Shown here: piece by piece, positions 39,605 through 47,664 of the stretch
How positions within the stretch are numbered: the first letter of the stretch is position 1
Layout of the letters: every line of letters begins with the position of its first letter
Origin: Paenibacillus oleatilyticus
Lineage (GTDB): Bacteria > Bacillota > Bacilli > Paenibacillales > NBRC-103111
Length of the DNA: 64,000 bases
Direction of reading: 5' to 3'
Assembly: GCF_018998565.1 (NCBI RefSeq)
Contig: NZ_JAHNZO010000012.1
Coordinates: 62,001-126,000 of the forward strand
Position numbers and translations under genes: made by a program
The notes under the pieces: generated by a model
Database searches by the model: none
Told to the model about the DNA's origin: nothing
Seen by the model: only the letters and a program-made list of their open reading frames with translations

Positions 39605-41356
39605 TTGATTAGCCAATTATCTTGGAAGGTCGGAGGACAACAGGGGGAAGGCGTGGAAAGTACCGACAAAATCTTTTCCACGGCATTGACCAGACTGGGG
39701 TACTACTTGTACGGGTACCGCCATTTTTCCTCGCGGATCAAAGGCGGCCACACAAACAATAAAATCAGAATCAGTACGAAACCGATTCGCTCCATTTCCG
39801 ACGATTTGGACATTCTCGTGGCCTTTGACCAAGAAACGATTGATGTGAATGCGCACGAGCTGCGCGAGAACGGCGTAATCATCGCCGACGCAAAGGTTAA
39901 TCCGGTCGTTCCGGAAGGCGTTAAAGCAAGACTGTTCCCGGTGCCGATTACGGCGATTGCGGAAGAGCTTGGTACTTCCTTGTTTAAGAATATGGCTGCT
40001 TCCGGCGCATCTTGGGCTTTGCTTGGTTTGCCGCTTGAAGTGTTTAATAAAGCAGTAGAAGAAGAGTTCGGCCGCAAAGGCGCTGCCGTGGTGGAGAAAA
40101 ACGTGGAAGCGGTTCGCAAAGCGGCCGAGTTCGTTCTCGAATTGACGGGCGGTCCGCTGCCGGAATTCCAGCTGGAGCCTGCCGACGGCAAGCAAAAGCT
40201 GTTCATGATCGGCAACGACGCTATCGCTCTTGGCGCAGTCGCCGCAGGCTGCCGCTTCATGCCTGCCTACCCGATCACGCCGGCTTCCGAAATTATGGAA
40301 TATCTGATCAAGACGCTGCCGAAATTCGGCGGAACGGTAATCCAAACCGAAGACGAGATCGCAGCATGTACGATGGCCATTGGGGCCAATTACGGCGGCG
40401 TTCGCGCCCTGACGGCTTCTGCTGGCCCTGGTCTTTCCTTGATGATGGAAGCGATCGGCTTGGCCGGTATGACGGAAACGCCTGTCGTTATCGTCGATAC
40501 GCAGCGCGGCGGTCCAAGTACGGGACTTCCGACGAAGCAGGAGCAATCCGACGTGCTTGCCATGATTCACGGGACGCACGGCGAAATTCCGAAAATCGTT
40601 CTGTCGCCTTCGACGATCGAAGAGTGCTTCTACGATTCGATCGAAGCGTTCAACTTGGCGGAAGAATATCAGGTTCCGGTTATTTTGCTGACGGACCTGC
40701 AGCTTTCCTTGGGTAAACAAACAAGCGAATTGCTCGATTACAATAAAATCCAGATCAAACGCGGCGAGCTGCAAACCGGCGAACTGCCTGCTCTGGGCGA
40801 GAACCAAATGTTCAAACGCTACGAATTCACCGAGAACGGCGTTTCCAAGCGTTCGGTACCGGGTCAAAAATACGGCATCCACCATGTAACCGGGGTTGAG
40901 CACGCCGAAGACGGACGTCCGTCGGAAAGCCCGGTTAACCGTAAGAAAATGATGGACAAACGTTTGGGCAAAATGAAGCAAGTGAAAGTAACGAACCCGA
41001 TTCTGGTCGACGCTCCTCATGAAGAGCCAGATCTGCTCATTATCGGTATGGGCTCCACAGGCGGCACGATCGACGAAGCAAGACGCCGTCTGGCTGACAA
41101 AGGGTTGAAAACGAACCACATTACCGTTCGTTTGCTGCATCCGTTCCCGGTGGAAGAGATCAAGCCGTACCTGGAAAAAGCGAAAACGGTCGTTGTTCTT
41201 GAAAACAATGCTACCGGTCAGCTCGCTTCCTTGATTAAGCTGAACGTTGGCTACGCCGATAAAATTAAGAGCATGTTGAAATATGACGGTAATCCGTTCT
41301 TGCCTGCCAAAATCACTAAATACTGTCAGGAGTTGAACCTTGTATGGCAACGTTAA
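39605..41356 (+). CDS. korA: 2-oxoacid:ferredoxin oxidoreductase, alpha subunit (fused gamma domain)
   Basis: Oxidatively decarboxylates a 2-oxoacid, probably 2-oxoglutarate, to acyl-CoA with ferredoxin as acceptor. The N-terminal gamma-type domain (SWKVGGQQGEGVESTDKIF) is fused to the alpha domain (GNDAIALGAVAAGCRFMPAY, YPITPASEIMEYL) and the PFOR-II transketolase C-terminal-like region. TTG 39605 follows AAAGGAGTGG. 583 residues. The stop overlaps the korB start by 13 nt. Substrate is inferred from the family layout; pyruvate is an alternative. Confidence 0.92.
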   Translation: MISQLSWKVGGQQGEGVESTDKIFSTALTRLGYYLYGYRHFSSRIKGGHTNNKIRISTKPIRSISDDLDILVAFDQETIDVNAHELRENGVIIADAKVNPVVPEGVKARLFPVPITAIAEELGTSLFKNMAASGASWALLGLPLEVFNKAVEEEFGRKGAAVVEKNVEAVRKAAEFVLELTGGPLPEFQLEPADGKQKLFMIGNDAIALGAVAAGCRFMPAYPITPASEIMEYLIKTLPKFGGTVIQTEDEIAACTMAIGANYGGVRALTASAGPGLSLMMEAIGLAGMTETPVVIVDTQRGGPSTGLPTKQEQSDVLAMIHGTHGEIPKIVLSPSTIEECFYDSIEAFNLAEEYQVPVILLTDLQLSLGKQTSELLDYNKIQIKRGELQTGELPALGENQMFKRYEFTENGVSKRSVPGQKYGIHHVTGVEHAEDGRPSESPVNRKKMMDKRLGKMKQVKVTNPILVDAPHEEPDLLIIGMGSTGGTIDEARRRLADKGLKTNHITVRLLHPFPVEEIKPYLEKAKTVVVLENNATGQLASLIKLNVGYADKIKSMLKYDGNPFLPAKITKYCQELNLVWQR

Positions 41357-42210
41357 AAGATTTCCGTAACAATATCAAACCGAACTGGTGCCCAGGTTGC
41401 GGCGACTTCTCCGTGCAAGCGGCTATCCAAAGAGCGGCTGCCAATGTCGGTCTGGAACCGGAACAGCTTGCGGTTGTCTCGGGGATCGGCTGTTCCGGCC
41501 GGATTTCCGGTTACATCAACGCTTACGGCTTCCACGGTGTTCACGGACGTTCGTTGCCAATCGCGCAAGGTCTCAAAATGGCTAACCGCGAGCTGACCGT
41601 CATCGCTGCAGGCGGCGACGGCGACGGCTTTGCGATCGGGATGGGTCATACGGTTCATGCGATCCGCCGGAACATCAACATTACCTATATCGTTATGGAT
41701 AACCAAATCTACGGTTTGACCAAAGGCCAAACGTCTCCCCGCAGCGCCGAGGGCTTCAAGACGAAATCGACGCCGTCCGGCTCCATCGAGTCCGCGCTGT
41801 CTCCGCTTGAAGTAGCATTGGCTGCAGGAGCAACGTTTATCGGTCAATCGTTCTCCAGTAACTTGAAACAGCTGACTTCCTTGATTGAAGAAGGCATGAA
41901 GCATGAAGGCTTCTCCTTCATCAACGTGTTCAGCCCGTGCGTAACGTTCAATAAAGTGAACACGTACGAGTGGTTTAAAGAGCATATCGTCGATCTGGAA
42001 GAAACGCCGGACTACGACGCTTCCAACCGTGTGGCAGCCATGACCAAAATCATGGAAACCAACAGCCTCGTGACAGGACTTATCTATCAAGACAAGAGCA
42101 GAAAAAGCTACGAGGATATGGTTGCTGGCTTCAAGCCGGAAGGTCTCGCGAAGCAAAATATTCAAATCACCGAGCAAGAGTTTGAAAAATTGGTGGCGGA
42201 ATTCAAATAA
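41344..42210 (+). CDS. korB: 2-oxoacid:ferredoxin oxidoreductase, beta subunit
   Basis: Thiamine-diphosphate- and [4Fe-4S]-binding partner of KorA. Cys ligands are visible in NWCPGCGDFS and SGIGCSGR. The TPP motif is AAGGDGDGFAIGMGH followed by MDNQIYGLTKGQTSP. 288 residues. Overlap with korA indicates coupled translation. Followed by a strong terminator. Confidence 0.94.
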   Translation: MATLKDFRNNIKPNWCPGCGDFSVQAAIQRAAANVGLEPEQLAVVSGIGCSGRISGYINAYGFHGVHGRSLPIAQGLKMANRELTVIAAGGDGDGFAIGMGHTVHAIRRNINITYIVMDNQIYGLTKGQTSPRSAEGFKTKSTPSGSIESALSPLEVALAAGATFIGQSFSSNLKQLTSLIEEGMKHEGFSFINVFSPCVTFNKVNTYEWFKEHIVDLEETPDYDASNRVAAMTKIMETNSLVTGLIYQDKSRKSYEDMVAGFKPEGLAKQNIQITEQEFEKLVAEFK

Positions 42211-42227
42211 TTTTTCGAATTTTCATA

Positions 42228-42259
42228 AGCATGCGGCCTTGGGCCGTATGCTTTTTTTA
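42228..42259 (+). terminator. Rho-independent terminator after korB
   Basis: AGCATGCGGCC pairs with GGCCGTATGCT (one mismatch) around a short loop, followed by TTTTTTT. Confidence 0.85.
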
Positions 42260-42270
42260 TGTCGTGCGGG

Positions 42271-42276
42271 TATAAT
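42271..42276 (+). promoter_or_regulatory. -10 box before pduL
   Basis: Perfect TATAAT 49 nt upstream of the pduL start. The -35 region overlaps the korB terminator T-tract and is weak. Confidence 0.45.
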
Positions 42277-42324
42277 AGACTTGAGCTTCATGGAATCTTT
42301 TGCATAAGAGAGGGGCACACGGAC

Positions 42325-42894
42325 ATGAAACAAGTACCGATCGGCGTTTCCGCCAGACATATTCATTTGTCGAAAGAACATATCGCTTTGCTTTTTGGCG
42401 CAGGGTATGAATTAAAGGAGATGAAGGCACTGTCGCAGCCGGGGCAGTACGCCGCCGAGGAAACGGTTGCGGTCGTCGGACCGAAAGGCCGTTTTGACAA
42501 GGTTCGCATTTTGGGACCGGCCCGCAGCAAGTCGCAGCTTGAAGTATCCCGTACCGATGCGTTCGCTCTCGGGGTGAATCCGCCTGTTCGCGAATCTGGC
42601 CATACGGCGGGAACACCCGGCATTAAGGTCATCGGACCGGCCGGCGAAGTGGAGCTGGAGGAGGGCGTCATCGTGGCGGCGCGCCATATCCATTTTCATA
42701 CGGACGATGCGGCCAAGTGGGGCATTGCGGATAAACAGGAGCTTACGGTGCGCGTCGAAGGAGAGCGCGGCGTAACGTTCGAGCACGTGATTGCTCGGGT
42801 ATCCGACCAATTCGCGCTGGACATGCATATCGATACGGACGAGGCGAATGCAGCCGGAATTAAAACCGGCGATATCGGCGTTATTTTAGCCTAA
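42325..42894 (+). CDS. pduL: PduL-type phosphate acyltransferase
   Basis: Interconverts acyl-CoA and acyl phosphate; unrelated to Pta. The two half-domains show the zinc-binding His motifs SARHIHLS near the N terminus and AARHIHFHTDD in the middle. 189 residues from ATG 42325 (AGAGAGGGG upstream); the frame is open from 42259. No microcompartment shell genes are nearby, so it is the stand-alone metabolic type, perhaps working with acyl-CoA made by KorAB. Confidence 0.92.
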   Translation: MKQVPIGVSARHIHLSKEHIALLFGAGYELKEMKALSQPGQYAAEETVAVVGPKGRFDKVRILGPARSKSQLEVSRTDAFALGVNPPVRESGHTAGTPGIKVIGPAGEVELEEGVIVAARHIHFHTDDAAKWGIADKQELTVRVEGERGVTFEHVIARVSDQFALDMHIDTDEANAAGIKTGDIGVILA

Positions 42895-42899
42895 AAAGG

Positions 42900-43062
42900 C
42901 CGGTGAATAAAAAGCGGAGGAGCGGAATCGTTCTGGAGAAGCGGTAGCGTTCGCCTTTGTCTCCGGATTCTAACCACTAAGTGGGTTATTAGATTCAAGA
43001 ATACGGGGACAAGAGCGATCGGAAGAATGATGCCGCTCACGTAGCGGGCTTTTATTCACCGG
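42900..43062. repeat. Long hairpin element, copy A of a two-copy repeat
   Basis: The spacer between pduL and miaB folds almost completely into one long interrupted hairpin. Outer stem: 42900-42912 with 43050-43062, 13 bp perfect. Second stem: 42920-42934 with 43024-43038, 15 positions with one mismatch and one G-T pair. Third stem: 42956-42965 with 43004-43013, 10 positions including G-T pairs. Apical hairpin: 42966-42977 with 42981-42996, containing CCAC-TAA-GTGG. The unpaired or weakly paired block 42935-42962 is 26/28 identical to 60765-60792. See copy B at 60733-60886. Confidence 0.8.
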
Positions 43063-43086
43063 ACTACTACTCACTCATGAATTTCT

Positions 43087-43116
43087 TTGAAATGCAGGCT
43101 GCAAGCATGATATAAT
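43087..43116 (+). promoter_or_regulatory. Sigma-A promoter of miaB
   Basis: TTGAAA at 43087-43092, 18-nt spacer, TATAAT at 43111-43116 with TG at 43108-43109 (extended -10). Confidence 0.8.
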
Positions 43117-43167
43117 GAAAGGTATGATCTTTGCAGCATACTGCAAGCTTCAGGAGGAATTCATTTC

Positions 43168-44643
43168 ATGACGACAAAAAATAAATCCGAGAAAGATTAC
43201 TCGATATATTTCCAGCCGCCGTCTCTCAACGATGCGAAGAAGCGGGGGAAAGAAGACATTCAAGTGCACTACGATTTCGACATCCCGGAAGAGATGCGCG
43301 AGATCGGCAAGGACAAGTATTACTTGATTCAAACGTACGGCTGTCAAATGAACGAGCACGACACCGAGACGATCAAAGGGCTGCTTGAGCAGATGGGCTA
43401 CCGGTCCACCGATGATCGCAAACAAGCGGACATCATCCTGCTCAACACCTGTGCCGTACGGGAAAATGCGGAAGATAAAGTGTTCGGCGAGCTTGGCCAT
43501 CTCAAGCATCTGAAGATCGAGAAGCCGTCGCTCATCCTGGGCGTATGCGGCTGTATGTCGCAGGAAGAATCGGTCGTGAACCGGATTTTGAAGAAGCATC
43601 CGTTCGTTGATCTGATCTTCGGCACGCATAACATCCACCGTCTTCCGTTCCTGTTGAAGGAAGCGATGTTCAGCAAGGAAATGGTGATCGAGGTATGGTC
43701 CAAGGAAGGCGACATCATCGAAAACTTGCCGAAGAAGCGCGAAGGCATCAAAGCATGGGTCAACATCATGTACGGCTGTGACAAGTTCTGCACGTACTGT
43801 ATCGTGCCGTATACGCGGGGCAAGGAGCGCAGCCGTCTTCCGCAGGACGTCATTGCCGAAGTACGGGATTTGGCGCGTCAGGGCTTCAAGGAAATCATGC
43901 TGCTTGGCCAGAACGTAAACGCCTACGGCAAAGATTTCGACGATATGAAGTACGGGCTCGGCGATTTGATGGACGAAGTGCGCAAGATCGACATTCCGCG
44001 TGTTCGCTTCACGACGTCGCACCCGCGCGATTTTGACGACCGATTGATCGAGGTGCTGGCCAAAAAAGGCAACCTGATGGAACATATCCATCTGCCTGTG
44101 CAGTCCGGCAGTAACGAGATTTTGAAGCGGATGAGCCGCAAATATACGCGCGAGCATTACCTGGAGCTGGTTGTTAAAATCAAAAAGGCGATTCCGGATG
44201 TCGTGCTGACAACGGATATCATCGTAGGTTTTCCGGGCGAAACCGACGAGCAGTTCGAGGAAACGATCTCGCTCGTGCAGGAAGTCGGCTACGACAGCGC
44301 CTTTACGTTCATCTACTCCCCGCGGGAAGGTACGCCGGCAGCGGGCATGGAGGATAACGTGCCTTATGAGGTGAAGCGGGACCGCCTCATTCGTTTGAAC
44401 GACGTGCTTAACGTCTACGCCAAGCAGAGCAATGAACGGTTAAAAGGACAGACGCTGGAAGTGCTGGTCGAGGGCGAAAGCAAGAACAATGCCGCTGTAT
44501 TGGCCGGCCGCAGTCGCACGAACAAGCTCGTTCATTTCGAAGGGCCGAAGGAATTGGTAGGCCGGTTTGTCCAAGTGAAAATAACGGAAACCCCGACATT
44601 CTACATCAAAGGCGAATTGGTCGGAGAAGCCGTGGCTCAATAA
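43168..44643 (+). CDS. miaB: tRNA-2-methylthio-N6-isopentenyladenosine(37) methylthiotransferase
   Basis: Radical-SAM enzyme that adds the 2-methylthio group to i6A37 of tRNAs. The UPF0004 domain has [13 protein letters not shown] and [18 protein letters not shown]; the radical-SAM motif is [17 protein letters not shown] (CxxxCxxC); the TRAM domain is C-terminal. An N-terminal extension of ~55 residues is typical of Bacillales MiaB. 491 residues; SD CAGGAGGAA. RicA is encoded next, as in B. subtilis ymcB-ymcA. Confidence 0.96.
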   Translation: MTTKNKSEKDYSIYFQPPSLNDAKKRGKEDIQVHYDFDIPEEMREIGKDKYYLIQTYGCQMNEHDTETIKGLLEQMGYRSTDDRKQADIILLNTCAVRENAEDKVFGELGHLKHLKIEKPSLILGVCGCMSQEESVVNRILKKHPFVDLIFGTHNIHRLPFLLKEAMFSKEMVIEVWSKEGDIIENLPKKREGIKAWVNIMYGCDKFCTYCIVPYTRGKERSRLPQDVIAEVRDLARQGFKEIMLLGQNVNAYGKDFDDMKYGLGDLMDEVRKIDIPRVRFTTSHPRDFDDRLIEVLAKKGNLMEHIHLPVQSGSNEILKRMSRKYTREHYLELVVKIKKAIPDVVLTTDIIVGFPGETDEQFEETISLVQEVGYDSAFTFIYSPREGTPAAGMEDNVPYEVKRDRLIRLNDVLNVYAKQSNERLKGQTLEVLVEGESKNNAAVLAGRSRTNKLVHFEGPKELVGRFVQVKITETPTFYIKGELVGEAVAQ

Positions 44644-44671
44644 ATCGAATGCAGGGGCGTGACGAATCCTA

Positions 44672-45115
44672 ATGGCAGAGCAAAAATTTACGAATTGCGG
44701 CATGGAGCTGTATACGAATACGGAAATGATCGTGCGCGAAGACATTTTAGATAAAGCCAAGGAACTGGCAGGGTTGCTGGCTACCTCGAACGAGGTGCAG
44801 TTTTTCCAACAGGCGGAGCAGCAAATTGCCGGAAACGATCACATTCAGACATTGATTAGCGCGATCAAAAAGAAGCAGAAAGAAATCGTCGCTTTCGAGT
44901 CGTTCGAGAATAAGAAAATGGTTGAAAAAATCGAGAAGGAAATCGACGAGCTGCAGGATCAGCTCGATTCGATCCCGATTGTCAGCCAATTCAAGCAGTC
45001 GCAGGAAGATATCAATTACTTGCTTCAGCTCGTCATGAGCGTTATTCGCGATACCATCTCCGATACGATTACGGTGGAACAAGGAGCCGTGGCCCGTTCG
45101 GGTTGCAGCGAGTAA
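44672..45115 (+). CDS. ricA: RicA/YmcA, RNA-processing and sporulation accessory protein
   Basis: Helical protein of the YlbF/YmcA family. With RicF and RicT it forms a complex carrying iron-sulfur clusters that affects RNase Y-dependent mRNA maturation, biofilm, competence and sporulation. 147 residues; a long helix with EKIEKEIDELQDQLDSIP and a C-terminal Cys (SGCSE) are visible. ATG 44672 has only AGGGGCGTGA ~11 nt upstream; an internal ATG at 44702 is possible. Confidence 0.88.
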   Translation: MAEQKFTNCGMELYTNTEMIVREDILDKAKELAGLLATSNEVQFFQQAEQQIAGNDHIQTLISAIKKKQKEIVAFESFENKKMVEKIEKEIDELQDQLDSIPIVSQFKQSQEDINYLLQLVMSVIRDTISDTITVEQGAVARSGCSE

Positions 45116-45144
45116 ATAACATTATATGGATAGTTAGCTTGAGG

Positions 45145-45187
45145 ACCGGCGTGCAGCCCCGGATGGGGAGGCAGGCCGGTTTTTTTG
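45145..45187 (+). terminator. Rho-independent terminator after ricA
   Basis: ACCGGC and GCCGGT arms with an inner CCCC/GGGG stem, followed by seven T residues. Confidence 0.85.
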
Positions 45188-45198
45188 TCGGTTTCGGC

Positions 45199-45207
45199 TG
45201 GTATAAT
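45199..45207 (+). promoter_or_regulatory. Extended -10 before the P450 gene
   Basis: TGGTATAAT, perfect extended -10, about 50 nt upstream of the P450 start. No -35 of note is seen. Confidence 0.55.
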
Positions 45208-45259
45208 GTGGGGGTAATCACCGGATAATAGTAGAAAAACTACTAGGAGGCGCAGCTTG

Positions 45260-46609
45260 ATGTCATTGACAGCCAACATTCCCGGTCCGAAAGGCCTGCC
45301 CCTTTCCGGCAACTTGCTTGCATTCCGCAAAGATCCGTTAGGGTTTCTCGTGAAGGCGCAACAGCAGTACGGAGACGTGGTGCACATTCGCTTCGGGCCA
45401 TCTCGGCACGTCTATTTGATCAGCGATCCGGAGCAAATTAAAGAGGTGCTGCTGACGAAGCAAGGCGCTTTCCGCAAGGCCAAAGGCTTACAGACGGCAA
45501 AAGCGGTCGTAGGCGAAGGTATCCTAACAAGCGAGGGCGAGAAGCATATGCGGCAGCGCCGCTTGATGCAGCCGTCGTTCCGCAAGGACCGGATCGGCAG
45601 CTACGCCGAGGCGATGATCGATTACGGCGAAAAGATGCTGGCGTCTTGGAAATCCGGAGAAACCCGGGTCATTACGGACGATATGATGCAGCTGACGCTG
45701 GATATTATTACGCACACGATGTTTGGGACAAGCATTACGAATGGCGTGGACGATATTAGCCATGCGATTGACGTGGGGATGAAATACGTCACGCATAAAG
45801 CGACTTCCGTGATCGACATTCCGGAAAGCTTGCCGACGAAGAGCAATCTGGAATTCAAGCAGTCGGCAGCGACGCTGGATAAGGTGATCTTCGGAATTAT
45901 TGAAGAGCGCCGGAAAAATCCGGACGCGAGCCGCGGCGATCTGCTGTCCATGCTTCTCGCGGCCCGAGATGAGGAAGACGGCTCAGGGATGAGCGACCGG
46001 CAGGTGCGGGATGAAGTGATGACGATTTTTCTCGCGGGCCACGAAACGACGGCCAACACGCTCTCTTGGACGTGGTATTTGCTGTCTCGGAACCCGGAGA
46101 CGGAGAAGGCGTTTCATGAGGAGCTGGATCGGGTCTTAGAAGGCCGTAGACCGACCTACAGCGACTTAGAGAAGCTTCCATATACGCAGCATGTCGTCTC
46201 GGAGTCGATGCGGCTGTACCCGGCGGCGTGGGCGATCAACCGGGAGGTGCAGCAGGAGGTGGAGATCGGCGGGAATACGTACAAGCCGGGAGATACGCTG
46301 ATGATGAGCCAATATGTTATGCACCGCAGGCCGGACTACTTCGAGGAGCCCGAACGATTCAAGCCCGAACGTTTTGCGGGGGATCTGCTCAAAAAAATTC
46401 CGGCTTTTGCCTATTTTCCGTTCGGCGGTGGCCCGCGGGTATGCATTGGTAACAACTTCGCCCTGATGGAGGCGGCTCTGCTGCTCGCGACAATCGGCAG
46501 TCGTTACACGCTTAGGTTGACGCCCGATCATCCTCCGGTAGAGCCTGAACCGCTTGTTACGCTGCGGCCGAAGGGCGGCTTGCAGATGATCGTGACGGCA
46601 AGAAGGTAG
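45260..46609 (+). CDS. Cytochrome P450
   Basis: Haem-thiolate monooxygenase, soluble bacterial type. The protein begins with NIPGPKGLPLSGNLLAFRKD. The I-helix motif is FLAGHETTANTLSW, the ExxR is ESMRLYP, and the haem loop is FPFGGGPRVCIGNNFA with Cys395 as ligand. 449 residues from ATG 45260 (AGGAGG 9 nt upstream); TTG 45257 is an alternative. No reductase or ferredoxin gene is next to it, so electrons must come from elsewhere. The substrate is unknown; PGPKGLP N termini occur in fatty-acid and terpenoid hydroxylases alike. Confidence 0.93.
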   Translation: MSLTANIPGPKGLPLSGNLLAFRKDPLGFLVKAQQQYGDVVHIRFGPSRHVYLISDPEQIKEVLLTKQGAFRKAKGLQTAKAVVGEGILTSEGEKHMRQRRLMQPSFRKDRIGSYAEAMIDYGEKMLASWKSGETRVITDDMMQLTLDIITHTMFGTSITNGVDDISHAIDVGMKYVTHKATSVIDIPESLPTKSNLEFKQSAATLDKVIFGIIEERRKNPDASRGDLLSMLLAARDEEDGSGMSDRQVRDEVMTIFLAGHETTANTLSWTWYLLSRNPETEKAFHEELDRVLEGRRPTYSDLEKLPYTQHVVSESMRLYPAAWAINREVQQEVEIGGNTYKPGDTLMMSQYVMHRRPDYFEEPERFKPERFAGDLLKKIPAFAYFPFGGGPRVCIGNNFALMEAALLLATIGSRYTLRLTPDHPPVEPEPLVTLRPKGGLQMIVTARR

Positions 46610-46711
46610 AAATGGGCTATGACCGACATTGGCTCTGGGGCGGGATAGACTGCACCGGTTTCGGGGAAGCTTTGGGATGCCGGAAATGTTGGCGAAAAGG
46701 AGGAGCGGAGG

Positions 46712-46864
46712 TTGGATATCGTTAAATTTACGATTGATCCGCGCAATGAGGAAGAGCGTGAAGCGCTGTTGAAAGAGATTCGCGAACACGGCGCTTTGTC
46801 GGAAGCGGAGAAGCAGCAGCTGACGGAGGAGCTGAAAGAGCTAGTGCCCGAAGCAGCTCCCTGA
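46712..46864 (+). CDS. Small acidic protein, unknown function
   Basis: 50-residue ORF starting at TTG (DIVKFTIDPRNEEEREAL), ending ELKELVPEAAP. An excellent SD (AAGGAGGAG) lies 7-8 nt upstream, which is the main support. It is rich in Glu and Leu and looks like two amphipathic helices. No family is recognised. It sits in the 418-nt gap between the P450 and nikR genes. Confidence 0.6.
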   Translation: MDIVKFTIDPRNEEEREALLKEIREHGALSEAEKQQLTEELKELVPEAAP

Positions 46865-47027
46865 GGCGGTTTGACAAGCCTATGCAAACGCAACTTCAAA
46901 CGATTATTACCGAAGATCCTCTTTCGCCGATTGCCCGGCGGAGGGGGTATTTCGTTTTCGGCTGAATTCAGTTTAGGCGGCGGGTGTGCTACAATAATCG
47001 GGAGAGTGTGCGGATTGAGGTGAACGA

Positions 47028-47477
47028 TTGTTGGAGAAAGACGTATTGACCCGGTTTGGCGTGTCTATGCCGGAGGAACTGATCAAGAAGTTCGATCAAT
47101 ATATCGCGGAGCAAGGCTACACGAACCGGTCGGAAGCGATCCGGGATCTGGTACGAAAAGTGCTGCTGGAGCCCGGGGGCTTGAAAGCCGATCAGCTCGT
47201 AGCGGGGACGATCGTTATGGTATACGATCACCATGCGGCCGATCTTCCTTTGCAGCTTATCGAGCTGCAGCATCATTACCATCACGACATTATTTCGACG
47301 ATGCATGTGCATCTGAATCACGATCAATGTCTCGAAATCATTGTCGTTCGCGGCTTGTTGTCCAGGCTTCGGGAGCTGCAGCACAAGATTCAAGTACAGA
47401 AGGGCGTGCTTTACGCCGAGCTTTCCGTCACGTATTTGGACGAGCGGGAGGCCGGACAGGAGCATCATCATAGTTAG
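47028..47477 (+). CDS. nikR: Nickel-responsive regulator NikR
   Basis: Ribbon-helix-helix repressor with a C-terminal ACT-like nickel-sensing domain. The RHH part is RFGVSMPEELIKKFDQYIAE with NRSEAIRDLVRK. The high-affinity nickel ligands expected for the family are visible in YHHDIISTMHVHLNHDQCLE (His, HVH, Cys). The His-rich tail EAGQEHHHS could bind extra metal. Start TTG 47028 or 47031 after GAGGTGA. 149 residues. No nickel transporter or urease gene is in the window, so its targets are elsewhere. Confidence 0.93.
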   Translation: MLEKDVLTRFGVSMPEELIKKFDQYIAEQGYTNRSEAIRDLVRKVLLEPGGLKADQLVAGTIVMVYDHHAADLPLQLIELQHHYHHDIISTMHVHLNHDQCLEIIVVRGLLSRLRELQHKIQVQKGVLYAELSVTYLDEREAGQEHHHS

Positions 47478-47489
47478 CCAACTTCAAAT

Positions 47490-47531
47490 GGCGGCCGTTT
47501 CTTTGTACGCAAAGAGGCGGCCGCCGATTTT
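47490..47531 (+). terminator. Hairpin terminator after nikR
   Basis: GGCGGCCG pairs with CGGCCGCC with an inner TTTG/CAAA stem, followed by GATTTT. The next 133 nt before hscC show no clear sigma-A promoter, no CIRCE (HrcA) element and no CtsR heptad repeat. Confidence 0.65.
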
Positions 47532-47664
47532 ATGGCAGCAGCTTCAATTTGAAAATCCCCGATTTCGATTTAAAAAAAAGAGAACGAGCGACCGATAAAC
47601 TAATGGTATGGAAAAGAAAGGTGTTTTTCTAAGCCATCAACACAAGGAAAAGAGGTAACCGGGA

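Noticed and set aside
39617..41350. 577-residue minus-strand ORF opposite korA
   Set aside because: Antisense shadow; korA motifs are clear on the + strand and the minus translation has no recognisable family.
42900..43062. Hairpin element A as an ordinary terminator or as a MITE
   Set aside because: It is far longer than a terminator and lacks a T-run at the right place; and the outer arms differ from those of copy B, whereas MITE terminal repeats are conserved between copies.
46617..46745. Roughly 42-residue ORF starting ATGGGCTATGACC after the P450 gene
   Set aside because: No ribosome binding site of quality, and it overlaps the better supported 50-residue ORF at 46712 in another frame.
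47532..47664. Heat-shock control sites (CIRCE or CtsR) before hscC
   Set aside because: No TTAGCACTC-N9-GAGTGCTAA and no GGTCAAA heptad repeats were found in the spacer.
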